From UBA5536 sp964592595 (GTDB lineage Bacteria > Bacteroidota > Bacteroidia > Bacteroidales > F082), in NCBI GenBank assembly GCA_964592595.1, contig CAZQFH010000004.1:46001-110000 (forward strand): a stretch of DNA of 64,000 nucleotides, written 5' to 3'. Below, one piece after another: positions 53,612-60,280 of the stretch (within the stretch, counting starts at the first letter, position 1; each line of letters starts with the position of its first letter). The notes under the pieces were generated by a model. The model searched no databases and was not told the origin of the DNA. It was given only the letters and a program-made list of their open reading frames with translations. The position numbers and the translations under genes are program-made.

Positions 53612-53968
53612 ATGAAAAAGATAGCATTAATAATTATCAGTATCGTATTGATTGTTCCCATTAGCGTTTTCGCGCAGGATGGCAAAAAAAAGAAAACAGA
53701 AACTGTCGAAATACAAACTTCGGCCATTTGTGACATGTGCAAAGAAAGACTGGAGAAAAATCTGGCTTTTGAGAAGGGCGTGAAAGCGGTTGAACTGAAC
53801 GAAGAAACCAAAGTGATCAGTATTACCTACAAAAAAGGTAAAAACGATAAGGAAAGCCTGAAAAAGGCCATCACTAAAATTGGCTACGATGCCGATGACT
53901 TACCTGCCGATCAGGAAGCCCATGATAAGTTGCCCGACTGCTGTCAGCAAGGCAATGAGCCGCATTGA
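53612..53968 (+). CDS. Secreted heavy-metal-associated (HMA) domain protein
   Basis: 118 residues. Signal peptide MKKIALIIISIVLIVPISVF, cleavage near AQ. One HMA (ferredoxin-like) domain (about 30-95) with the metal motif ICDMCKERLE and the end of the fold KKAITKIGYDADDLP. The C-terminus adds a second Cys pair, LPDCCQQG. It should bind Cu(I) or a similar ion in the periplasm and hand it to or take it from its partners. It is the third gene of the metal cluster, 18 bases after the TonB receptor, and is followed by a terminator. Confidence 0.9.
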   Translation: MKKIALIIISIVLIVPISVFAQDGKKKKTETVEIQTSAICDMCKERLEKNLAFEKGVKAVELNEETKVISITYKKGKNDKESLKKAITKIGYDADDLPADQEAHDKLPDCCQQGNEPH

Positions 53969-53992
53969 TAGGGTGTGAAACCTTAATTAAAT

Positions 53993-54027
53993 ATCCAGAA
54001 TCCTGCAGAGGTTTTTGGATTTTTTTT
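53993..54027 (+). terminator. Terminator of the metal cluster
   Basis: ATCCAGAA (53993-54000) pairs with TTTTGGAT (54013-54020, one G-U), with an inner CCT/AGG stem, followed by seven T's. Confidence 0.88.
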
Positions 54028-54067
54028 GCTGTGTAAGTTTGGAAATGAAAGCGTGATTCGTGAAATT

Positions 54068-54166
54068 GTTGGTTGCATCATGCAAAAAATGTTAAAAAAT
54101 GTTGGTTATAGTATGCAAAATATGTATATATTTGTTGGTTCTATCATGCTAATAATGCCATTTGAT
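54068..54166 (+). repeat. Three tandem 33-bp imperfect repeats (iteron-like)
   Basis: Units at 54068-54100, 54101-54133 and 54134-54166, each exactly 33 bases and each beginning GTTGGTT, followed by a shared block near ATnATGCnAA and ATG. The first unit has GCATCATGC. 33 bases is about three helical turns, so bound proteins would sit on one face. They overlap the -7 box at 54127-54134 and end 19 bases before the ATPase start. Confidence 0.85.
54127..54134 (+). promoter_or_regulatory. -7 element of the AAA/DUF4143 gene inside the repeats
   Basis: TATATTTG, perfect TAnnTTTG, across the junction of repeat units 2 and 3, with TTG at 54102-54104 (22 bases away). Confidence 0.55.
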
Positions 54167-54185
54167 GCTATTTAACAATAATAAT

Positions 54186-55382
54186 ATGGAACGTTTAATT
54201 GAAAAATATCAAAGACGCATCGCTTTTACACAAACAGATTTTGTGCGAAGCATCATGCACGAGATCAATTGGCAAGCGCGTCTTATAGGTATAAAGGGAG
54301 CAAGGGGTGTTGGTAAAACAACCTTATTGTTACAATACATCAAGCTCAATTTCGACAAAATGCCGGAAAAGGCGCTTTATGTAAGTCTTGATAATATCTG
54401 GTTCAGTAAAAATTCGCTCAGCGAACTTGCAGATAAATTTGTAAAGCAGGGTGGTACACATCTCTTTCTGGATGAAGTACATAAATATCCTGATTGGTCA
54501 GTTGAACTTAAAAATATTTATGATGATTATCCGGAACTTTCGATCGTTTTTACGGGTTCATCGATGCTCGAAATATTAAATGCCCGGGCTGATCTCAGTC
54601 GCAGGGCTGTTGTTTATACGCTGCAAGGATTATCATTTCGTGAATACCTCAATTTGACCAATCATACGAACTTCAAAGCTTACACTTTAGATGATATTCT
54701 TGAAAATCATGCTGAAATATCCCAACACATCGTGAAGCAGATAAAACCGCTTCAATTTTTTACGCAATACCTTAAAGGAGGGTATTATCCGTTTTTTTTG
54801 GAGCAAGCAGCGTTGTATTTTCAAAGGCTTGAAGAAGTTGTTAATATGATTCTTGAGATAGAGTTGCCGCAGCTAAAACATTTGAATCTCGCGTATCTGC
54901 CTAAAATCAAGCAGCTGCTTTATATCATTGCTGTTTCGGCTCCTTTCACGCCAAATATTTCCAAACTTAGCGAGCAAATCGGAATTAACCGCGAAACTTT
55001 ACTGTCATACCTTTGGTATTTGAATCAGGCACAGTTGATAGCCAATATTTACCGTGATAGTAATGGAATCACAAGATTACAAAAACCCGACAAGTTATTT
55101 CTTGAGAATACCAATTTGATGTTTGCGCTTTCGTCTGATACGATGAATACAGGAAATGTGCGCGAAACATTTTTTGTGAACCAGTTGAAATATCAGCATC
55201 GGGTGGAAATTGCAGAACAGGCCGATTTTTTAATCGACAACCGCTATACCATTGAGATTGGTGGAAAGACAAAAGGACGCAGGCAAATCAAAGACCTGGA
55301 AAATGCATTTATTGCAGCAGACGATCTGGAGTTTGGTTTTGCGAATAAAATTCCGCTGTGGCTATTTGGTTTTTTGTATTAG
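54186..55382 (+). CDS. AAA_14 / DUF4143 ATPase
   Basis: 398 residues from the ATG at 54186. N-terminal AAA domain with Walker A GARGVGKTTLLLQY (about 41-54) and Walker B THLFLDEVHKYPDW, then the DUF4143 C-terminal half with a winged-helix-like segment (NISKLSEQIGINRETLLSYL) and a nuclease-like end (QADFLIDNRYTIEIGGKTKG). These proteins are common in Bacteroidota and archaea, often in accessory DNA; the function is unproven. Three 33-bp repeats overlap the promoter, so it may control itself. The gene lies next to the toxin-antitoxin remnant. Confidence 0.88.
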   Translation: MERLIEKYQRRIAFTQTDFVRSIMHEINWQARLIGIKGARGVGKTTLLLQYIKLNFDKMPEKALYVSLDNIWFSKNSLSELADKFVKQGGTHLFLDEVHKYPDWSVELKNIYDDYPELSIVFTGSSMLEILNARADLSRRAVVYTLQGLSFREYLNLTNHTNFKAYTLDDILENHAEISQHIVKQIKPLQFFTQYLKGGYYPFFLEQAALYFQRLEEVVNMILEIELPQLKHLNLAYLPKIKQLLYIIAVSAPFTPNISKLSEQIGINRETLLSYLWYLNQAQLIANIYRDSNGITRLQKPDKLFLENTNLMFALSSDTMNTGNVRETFFVNQLKYQHRVEIAEQADFLIDNRYTIEIGGKTKGRRQIKDLENAFIAADDLEFGFANKIPLWLFGFLY

Positions 55383-55627
55383 GGCAGTTTGTGGTTTGCT
55401 TTGACACACTTTTTTGAACAGCTTCACACACTCCCAATACAAATCAAAAAACCTGCCTTCCTGCGTCAAGTTTATCTGCTAAAGACAGACAGGCAGGTCA
55501 ACAAATCAACAAATCAACACCCAATATACCTGGAAATCACCAAAACGCAAAGTTCACAAGAATTACACGAGGTTCACTACGGGATATGGAGAAGGATTGA
55601 GCTACAACTGTCGGTTAGCAAAACTTG
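55383..55627. other. Gene-free spacer with repeat fragments
   Basis: No convincing coding sequence; an 86-codon frame here shows no protein-like features. It contains an 8-bp inverted repeat (ACCTGCCT at 55451-55458 and AGGCAGGT at 55491-55498), two and a half copies of TCAACAAA just after it, the left 37-bp direct repeat, and a stretch beginning ACGCAAAGTTCACAAG that looks like scattered intergenic repeat DNA. Confidence 0.5.
55508..55544 (+). repeat. Left copy of a 37-bp direct repeat
   Basis: Identical over 37 bases to 56311-56347 (AACAAATCAACACCCAATAT is the first 20). The right copy contains the last codons and stop of the acyl-CoA dehydrogenase gene, so the left copy is a detached duplicate of that 3' end. 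The two copies enclose the toxin-antitoxin pair. Confidence 0.9.
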
Positions 55628-55939
55628 TCAGGTTTTTTTTAAAAACTGAAGAAGTTTATGAGGGTCTTGTCTGTTATCCAAAAATCCAGTAATTATTATT
55701 TTGAATTTATCAAATTCGTACAAGATACTATAATGTGTCATGATAATTGCTCTTGTTTCTCCAAAATTTGTTTTCTTCCCCATTTCGGGTTGAAATTTGA
55801 GCAATTCAGTTCTTTCTTTAATTGCTATATTAAGCTTTTGAGAATAACGATTACTTTTATTGCGATTGTTTCAATAATCAAATACATGATCTCTTTGCCT
55901 TATTGCTGTTTGAGTCCAAAATATTTTCAATCCATCCAT
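55628..55939 (-). pseudogene. RelE/ParE-like toxin with one in-frame TGA
   Basis: The minus-strand frame from ATG 55939 to TGA 55628 encodes 103 residues: MDGLKIFWTQTTIRQRDHV..., YSQKLNIAIKERTELLKFQP, ETRAIIMTHYSILYEFDKFK and ITGFLDNRQDPHKLLQFLK, a classic type II toxin of the RelE/ParE fold. Codon 23 is TGA (55873-55871), at FDY*NNRNKS where the family usually has Trp, so a single G-to-A change would explain it. The start overlaps the antitoxin end by 13 bases in another frame, as is normal for such pairs. A plus-strand ORF over it is a shadow. Confidence 0.8.
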
Positions 55940-56166
55940 TTTGAATCCGCATTATTCAAATCATTTTCTGACACTAAATTGCCAAGCTTAATATCATTCT
56001 CACTCATCAGTAGCATCTCAATTTGATCTGAATCCAGATTTAATAAATCCTCTTTCTGAGTCGAATTAATTATGCTATCAATCGCATTGAGCAATTGCAC
56101 ATTATCGGTGACCATAATTTTATCAATTAGCCTGTTTCTTATATCATCTATTGTTCTCATAATCAA
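55927..56166 (-). CDS. Antitoxin of the RelE/ParE-like pair
   Basis: 79 residues, two helices then a flexible acidic tail: DIRNRLIDKIMVTDNVQLLN, then ENDIKLGNLVSENDLNNADS and KWMD. This layout (helix near the start, ISENE-like end, DxxDxWM at the C-terminus) is typical of short Bacteroidota antitoxins that wrap around RelE/ParE-type toxins and bind their own promoter. It overlaps the toxin frame at its 3' end. With the toxin interrupted, the antitoxin may be an orphan or may still neutralise other toxins. Confidence 0.75.
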   Translation of the reverse strand: MIMRTIDDIRNRLIDKIMVTDNVQLLNAIDSIINSTQKEDLLNLDSDQIEMLLMSENDIKLGNLVSENDLNNADSKWMD

Positions 56167-56310
56167 TTTTTACTACAAAAATCGTCAATTTTTATGGTTC
56201 TGTCAAATACCGAATAATTGGTGGTGCAACAAAATCAGATATTTTTTTTTAAAAAGGATGATTTTTAAATAGCCTAATGTCTTCTTCGTTTGTTTGTGGT
56301 TAAACGACAA

Positions 56311-56347
56311 AACAAATCAACACCCAATATACCTGGAAATCACCAAA
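56311..56347 (+). repeat. Right copy of the 37-bp direct repeat
   Basis: Covers the last ten codons and stop of the acyl-CoA dehydrogenase gene at 56317-57462 and six bases beyond; identical to 55508-55544, 803 bases away. Confidence 0.9.
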
Positions 56348-57462
56348 CGTTGTATTTCTGAAGTGCCTTCACCAATTTGTAGCAGGCGCTGGTCGCGGTA
56401 AAAACGTTCCACAGCATAATCTTTCATCAGGCCGTAGCCGCCGTGAATCTGAACGGCTTCGTCGGCCACTTCCTTGGCGATTTCGGAGCAGTAGAGCTTG
56501 GCCATTGCCGATTCCAGTCCAAATGGTCGGCCTTCATCCTTGAGCCAGCAGGCTTTGTAGAGCAGGTTACGTGCCAGTTCTATCTTCATAGCCATATCGG
56601 CAAGCTTAAAGGCATTAACTTGAAACTTGGAGATGGGCTGGCCAAATTGTTTGCGTTCTTTAGCGTATGCAAGTGCCAGTTCGTAGGCTCCCTGTGCTGC
56701 GCCCAGTCCCATAGCGGCGATCGACAAACGACCTGCATCGAGAGTGGCCAGCATGATTTTTGAGCCTTGTCCTATTGCTCCCAAAAGATTTTCTTTGGGC
56801 ACATGCACATCGTCAAAAAACAATTCCGATGTATCTGATGCCCGCCACATCATTTTGTTGTGCATGGGCACCCGCTTAAAACCTTTGGTATCGCCATCCA
56901 CCAAAATGGTAGTGAACTGCTTTTTGCCATCTTTTTCGCCCGAAACAGCCTGTACGGTGCAGCCTATATTGATTTCGGAGGCGCCATTGGTGATAAAAAT
57001 CTTGGAGCCGTTGATCACCCACTCATCGTCCTGAATTTCGGCTGTGGTTTTCGAACCGCGCGAATCTGATCCGGCTCCGGGTTCAGTAAGGCCAAAACTC
57101 CATAACGCTTCTCCTGTGCAAAGTTTAGGCAGGTATTTCATTTTTTGGTCTTCTGTGCCATAGTAATACAACGGCCCAATACCCAATGAGTTATGCGCAG
57201 CAAGCGTGGCCGCCTGTGATCCGTCTATGCGGGCAAGTTCTTCAACTGCAATAATATACGAAAGTGTATCCAATTCCTGTCCGCCATATTTTTCGGGCAG
57301 GTACATCCCGAAAAGTCCCAGCTCGCCCATACGCTTGGTTAGCGCAGTTGAGAATTCGGCTTTTTCGTCTAGTTCCTGTGCAACGGGTTTGATCTCGCGT
57401 TCGGCAAATTCACGAACGGTTACGCGAATCAGTTTGTGTTCTTCTGACAGATCGAAATTCAT
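56317..57462 (-). CDS. Acyl-CoA dehydrogenase of the leucine/isovalerate operon
   Basis: 381 residues, FAD enzyme. By position with the methylcrotonyl-CoA carboxylase genes it should oxidise isovaleryl-CoA to 3-methylcrotonyl-CoA. Motifs: GLTEPGAGSDSRGSKTTAE, INGSKIFITNGASEINIG, QIHGGYGLMKDYAVERFYRD. In classic isovaleryl-CoA dehydrogenases the catalytic Glu is on another helix and the C-terminal motif reads GAGTSE; here it is GEGTSEIQR with Glu365, as in butyryl-type enzymes, so substrate assignment is less sure. The last codons lie in the right 37-bp repeat. Last gene of the operon. Confidence 0.88.
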   Translation of the reverse strand: MNFDLSEEHKLIRVTVREFAEREIKPVAQELDEKAEFSTALTKRMGELGLFGMYLPEKYGGQELDTLSYIIAVEELARIDGSQAATLAAHNSLGIGPLYYYGTEDQKMKYLPKLCTGEALWSFGLTEPGAGSDSRGSKTTAEIQDDEWVINGSKIFITNGASEINIGCTVQAVSGEKDGKKQFTTILVDGDTKGFKRVPMHNKMMWRASDTSELFFDDVHVPKENLLGAIGQGSKIMLATLDAGRLSIAAMGLGAAQGAYELALAYAKERKQFGQPISKFQVNAFKLADMAMKIELARNLLYKACWLKDEGRPFGLESAMAKLYCSEIAKEVADEAVQIHGGYGLMKDYAVERFYRDQRLLQIGEGTSEIQRLVISRYIGC

Positions 57463-57480
57463 GATTTATTTTTTTTCTGG

Positions 57481-59484
57481 TTAGTCTTTTTCTTGGGGCG
57501 AAAGGTGAATCAATTGCTTTTTAGCATCCACCATTTCATCCGTTTTCACATTGATTTTGTCCACAATAGCATCAAAAGGTGCAACAATATTGTTTTCCAT
57601 TTTCATAGCTTCTACAACAAGCAGAATGGCACCCCTGTTCACTTGTTGGCCTTTTTTTATGTTGATTTGAATCACTTTTCCGGGCATGGGAGCAAAGAGT
57701 CCGCCTTCTTCTTCCCCGGCTGCATGCTGTCCGTGATCCAGTTTTTCATTGAGTTCGTCCTTGCGTTCGCAAAAGAAAAGCAACCCGTTGTATTGCAGGA
57801 GCCATTCCCCCGATTCGTTTTGGGAAATGGCAATTGTATAGCTTTTGCCGGCCATACCGAATCGTATTTCTAATCCATTCCATGAGAGGAATTTAAGTTC
57901 AAGTTTCTGATCGTTGGTTTTTAATTTGAGTTGACCTTGTGAAAATTGATCAATAATAAATTCAAATTCTTGTTGTGCTAATCGAACAATAATGTTCTTA
58001 TTCAGGCGCCAATAACCGATTTGCTGCCAAACGTTTTCTGGCTCAAAGCCTTCTAAAAACGCTTTGTTGAGGCTATAGAGCAGGAAGGCAGCAGCAATAA
58101 GTTTATGGTCGGCTTCTTTATGTTGCTTTTTGCTCCATGCAATAAGCGATTCGGTATGCGTATCACAATAGGCTGTGCTGATAGTGTTTGAGATAAAGGC
58201 TTCATTTTGGATCACAGCAATCAAAAAGGGGATATTGGTTTGAATGCCATGAATCACATATTTTTTAAGCGCTGTCAAACTGGTTCGGATTGCTTCTTGC
58301 CTGTTTTCTCCAAAACCAATCAGTTTGCTGATCATGGGGTCATAATCGGGCCTCACCGGAGCAGGGCCATCAAGGCTGCTGTCGATTCGGATATTACCCA
58401 ATTTTGGTTCGCTGTAAGCGATTACATTTCCGGGTGAGGGTATAAATTTTTTCGCCGGATCTTCAGCATAGATACGGCATTCAATGGCGTGGCCGGTTTG
58501 CTGTATGTCAACCTGATGGTAACGCAATTTTTCGCCTTGGGCAATAAATAACTGCTCTTCAACCAGATCGATACCGGTAACTAATTCGGTTACGGGATGC
58601 TCAACCTGTATGCGAGTATTCATTTCCAGAAAGTAGAAATTAAGCTCCGGATCAACCAGAAACTCAATAGTTCCGGCACTTTGGTAACCAATTTTCTGAC
58701 AAATGGCCACAGCGGCTTTTCCCATTTCTTCGCGTACCTCGGGCGTAAGTGTTGGAGAGGGTGATTCTTCTATAATTTTCTGATAACGCCGCTGTATGCT
58801 GCATTCACGTTCATAAAGGTGTATGGCATTTCCGTGCTGATCGGCCAGCACCTGTATTTCGATATGGCGTGGATTTTCGATAAACTGTTCAATATAAACC
58901 GTTCCGTCTCCAAAATAATTTTGTGCTTCGCGGGCTGTGGTTTCCAAGATCTGCGGCAGCTCTTCCATATTTCTGACGATGCGCATGCCCTTGCCTCCTC
59001 CGCCGGAAGCAGCCTTAACAAGCACCGGAAAGGGAAGTTTGCCGGCTTGTTGTAAGAGTTCTTCCGGACTTCCGGTAATGCCCTGTGTGATATGAAGACC
59101 GGCTTCGACAGCATATTGACGTGCCGTAATTTTATTTCCCATCAGGGTGATGGATTCCTGTGAAGGTCCGATAAACAGCAGATTATTTTTTTTGCAGGCT
59201 GCTGTCAGCACCTGGTTTTCGGATAAAAAGCCATAACCCGGATGTATGGCTTGTGCTCCGGTGTCGATGGCTGCCTGAATGATCTTCTCCACATTCAGGT
59301 AGGTTTCAGACAGCTTACCATTGCCAAGACCAATGCTTTCGTCAGCCCTTTGCACATGAAGTGCATCAGCATCATTGTCGGCAAAAACAGCAACGGACTG
59401 TATTCCCATTTTATCAAGGGTACGGATGATGCGTACAGCTATTTCCCCGCGGTTGGCAATCAGAACTTTAGTTATTTTTTTCAT
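57481..59484 (-). CDS. liuD: Biotin-dependent acyl-CoA carboxylase, alpha subunit (MCC-alpha-like)
   Basis: 667 residues from the ATG at 59484, which overlaps the stop of the hydratase gene as ATGA and so is the likely start. Biotin carboxylase part (about 1-447): KVLIANRGEIAVRIIRTL, ATP-grasp loop SGGGGKGMRIVR, EMNTRIQVEHPVTE. A linker domain follows (about 450-590), then the biotin carrier domain with the biotinyl Lys in VVEAMKMEN about 40 residues from the end. With the beta subunit two genes upstream it would carboxylate 3-methylcrotonyl-CoA; propionyl- or acetyl-CoA carboxylase is a less likely reading given the neighbours. Confidence 0.92.
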   Translation of the reverse strand: MKKITKVLIANRGEIAVRIIRTLDKMGIQSVAVFADNDADALHVQRADESIGLGNGKLSETYLNVEKIIQAAIDTGAQAIHPGYGFLSENQVLTAACKKNNLLFIGPSQESITLMGNKITARQYAVEAGLHITQGITGSPEELLQQAGKLPFPVLVKAASGGGGKGMRIVRNMEELPQILETTAREAQNYFGDGTVYIEQFIENPRHIEIQVLADQHGNAIHLYERECSIQRRYQKIIEESPSPTLTPEVREEMGKAAVAICQKIGYQSAGTIEFLVDPELNFYFLEMNTRIQVEHPVTELVTGIDLVEEQLFIAQGEKLRYHQVDIQQTGHAIECRIYAEDPAKKFIPSPGNVIAYSEPKLGNIRIDSSLDGPAPVRPDYDPMISKLIGFGENRQEAIRTSLTALKKYVIHGIQTNIPFLIAVIQNEAFISNTISTAYCDTHTESLIAWSKKQHKEADHKLIAAAFLLYSLNKAFLEGFEPENVWQQIGYWRLNKNIIVRLAQQEFEFIIDQFSQGQLKLKTNDQKLELKFLSWNGLEIRFGMAGKSYTIAISQNESGEWLLQYNGLLFFCERKDELNEKLDHGQHAAGEEEGGLFAPMPGKVIQINIKKGQQVNRGAILLVVEAMKMENNIVAPFDAIVDKINVKTDEMVDAKKQLIHLSPQEKD

Positions 59485-60275
59485 GGAATCCAATTGGGTT
59501 TACGTTTATCAAAAAATGCTGCAAGGCCTTCCTGTCCTTCCTCTGAAGCGCGCAATTCAGCAATTTGTTTGGTGGTGAAATTCAAAATCTCAGCTGCTTC
59601 ATCATGAGACTCAGTAACTTTTTGAATCAAGGTTTTACAGGCTTTGATTGCCATAGGACCACTGCTCAGTAGCTGTCGGGTATATGTGCTGATAAGCTCC
59701 TCCTGATTTTCGGATTGAAAAACCTGATTGACGAGCTTAAAACGATAGGCTTCCGCAGCAGTAAATTTGCGACCCGTTAGCATCAGTTCGCGGGCGGCAG
59801 CTTCGCCACAGCGCGCAATCACAAAAGGAGAGATGGTAGCCGGAGTGATGCCTAACTTTACTTCGCTAAAGGCAAAAACTGTGGCTTCATGTGCCAGTAC
59901 AATATCGCAGGCTGCCGATAATCCGTTGGCTCCGCCAAAAACAGCGCCATGTACAACAGTCATTACCGGAACTGCGCAGTATTTGACACTTTCAAATAAG
60001 CCAGCCAGTTTTTTTGCATCACCAAGGTTTTCGTCGAAACCAAATCCGGCAATCTCTTTCATATAATGCAGATCAGCACCAGCACTAAAGGATGGGCCTT
60101 TTCCACTGAGAATTACAAGCCTGAGCGATTCTTGTTTTTCTAAAAAGGAAAAGGCAGCGGTAAGTTCTGCAATCATTTCTGCATTAAAAGCGTTGTGTTT
60201 TTCAGGGCGGTTGAGCTCCAGCCTTGCAACGCCTTCATTGATGTCGAGTAAGATTGTTTTGAAAATTTTGTCCAT
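59481..60275 (-). CDS. liuC: Enoyl-CoA hydratase, methylglutaconyl-CoA hydratase-like
   Basis: 264 residues, crotonase fold: LNRPEKHNAFNAEMIAELTA, GPSFSAGADLHYMKEI (oxyanion hole), GGANGLSAACDIVLAH, SEVKLGITPATISPFVIARC. The first catalytic Glu position of classic hydratases is replaced (GGANGLSAACD has Gly/Leu/Ser there), as in the methylglutaconyl-CoA hydratase group, which fits its position between the two carboxylase subunit genes. It would hydrate 3-methylglutaconyl-CoA to HMG-CoA. Confidence 0.88.
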   Translation of the reverse strand: MDKIFKTILLDINEGVARLELNRPEKHNAFNAEMIAELTAAFSFLEKQESLRLVILSGKGPSFSAGADLHYMKEIAGFGFDENLGDAKKLAGLFESVKYCAVPVMTVVHGAVFGGANGLSAACDIVLAHEATVFAFSEVKLGITPATISPFVIARCGEAAARELMLTGRKFTAAEAYRFKLVNQVFQSENQEELISTYTRQLLSSGPMAIKACKTLIQKVTESHDEAAEILNFTTKQIAELRASEEGQEGLAAFFDKRKPNWIP

Positions 60276-60280
60276 GCTTT

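Noticed and set aside
54068..54166. 33-bp repeats considered as a CRISPR array
   Set aside because: The units are contiguous and imperfect with no unique spacers, and there are no cas genes.
55389..55649. An 86-codon plus-strand ORF after the AAA/DUF4143 gene
   Set aside because: It runs through the direct repeat and spacer repeats, has no promoter or family likeness, and its composition follows the repeats.
55658..56026. A 122-codon plus-strand ORF
   Set aside because: It is antisense to the toxin frame and the antitoxin 3' end, which explain the sequence far better.
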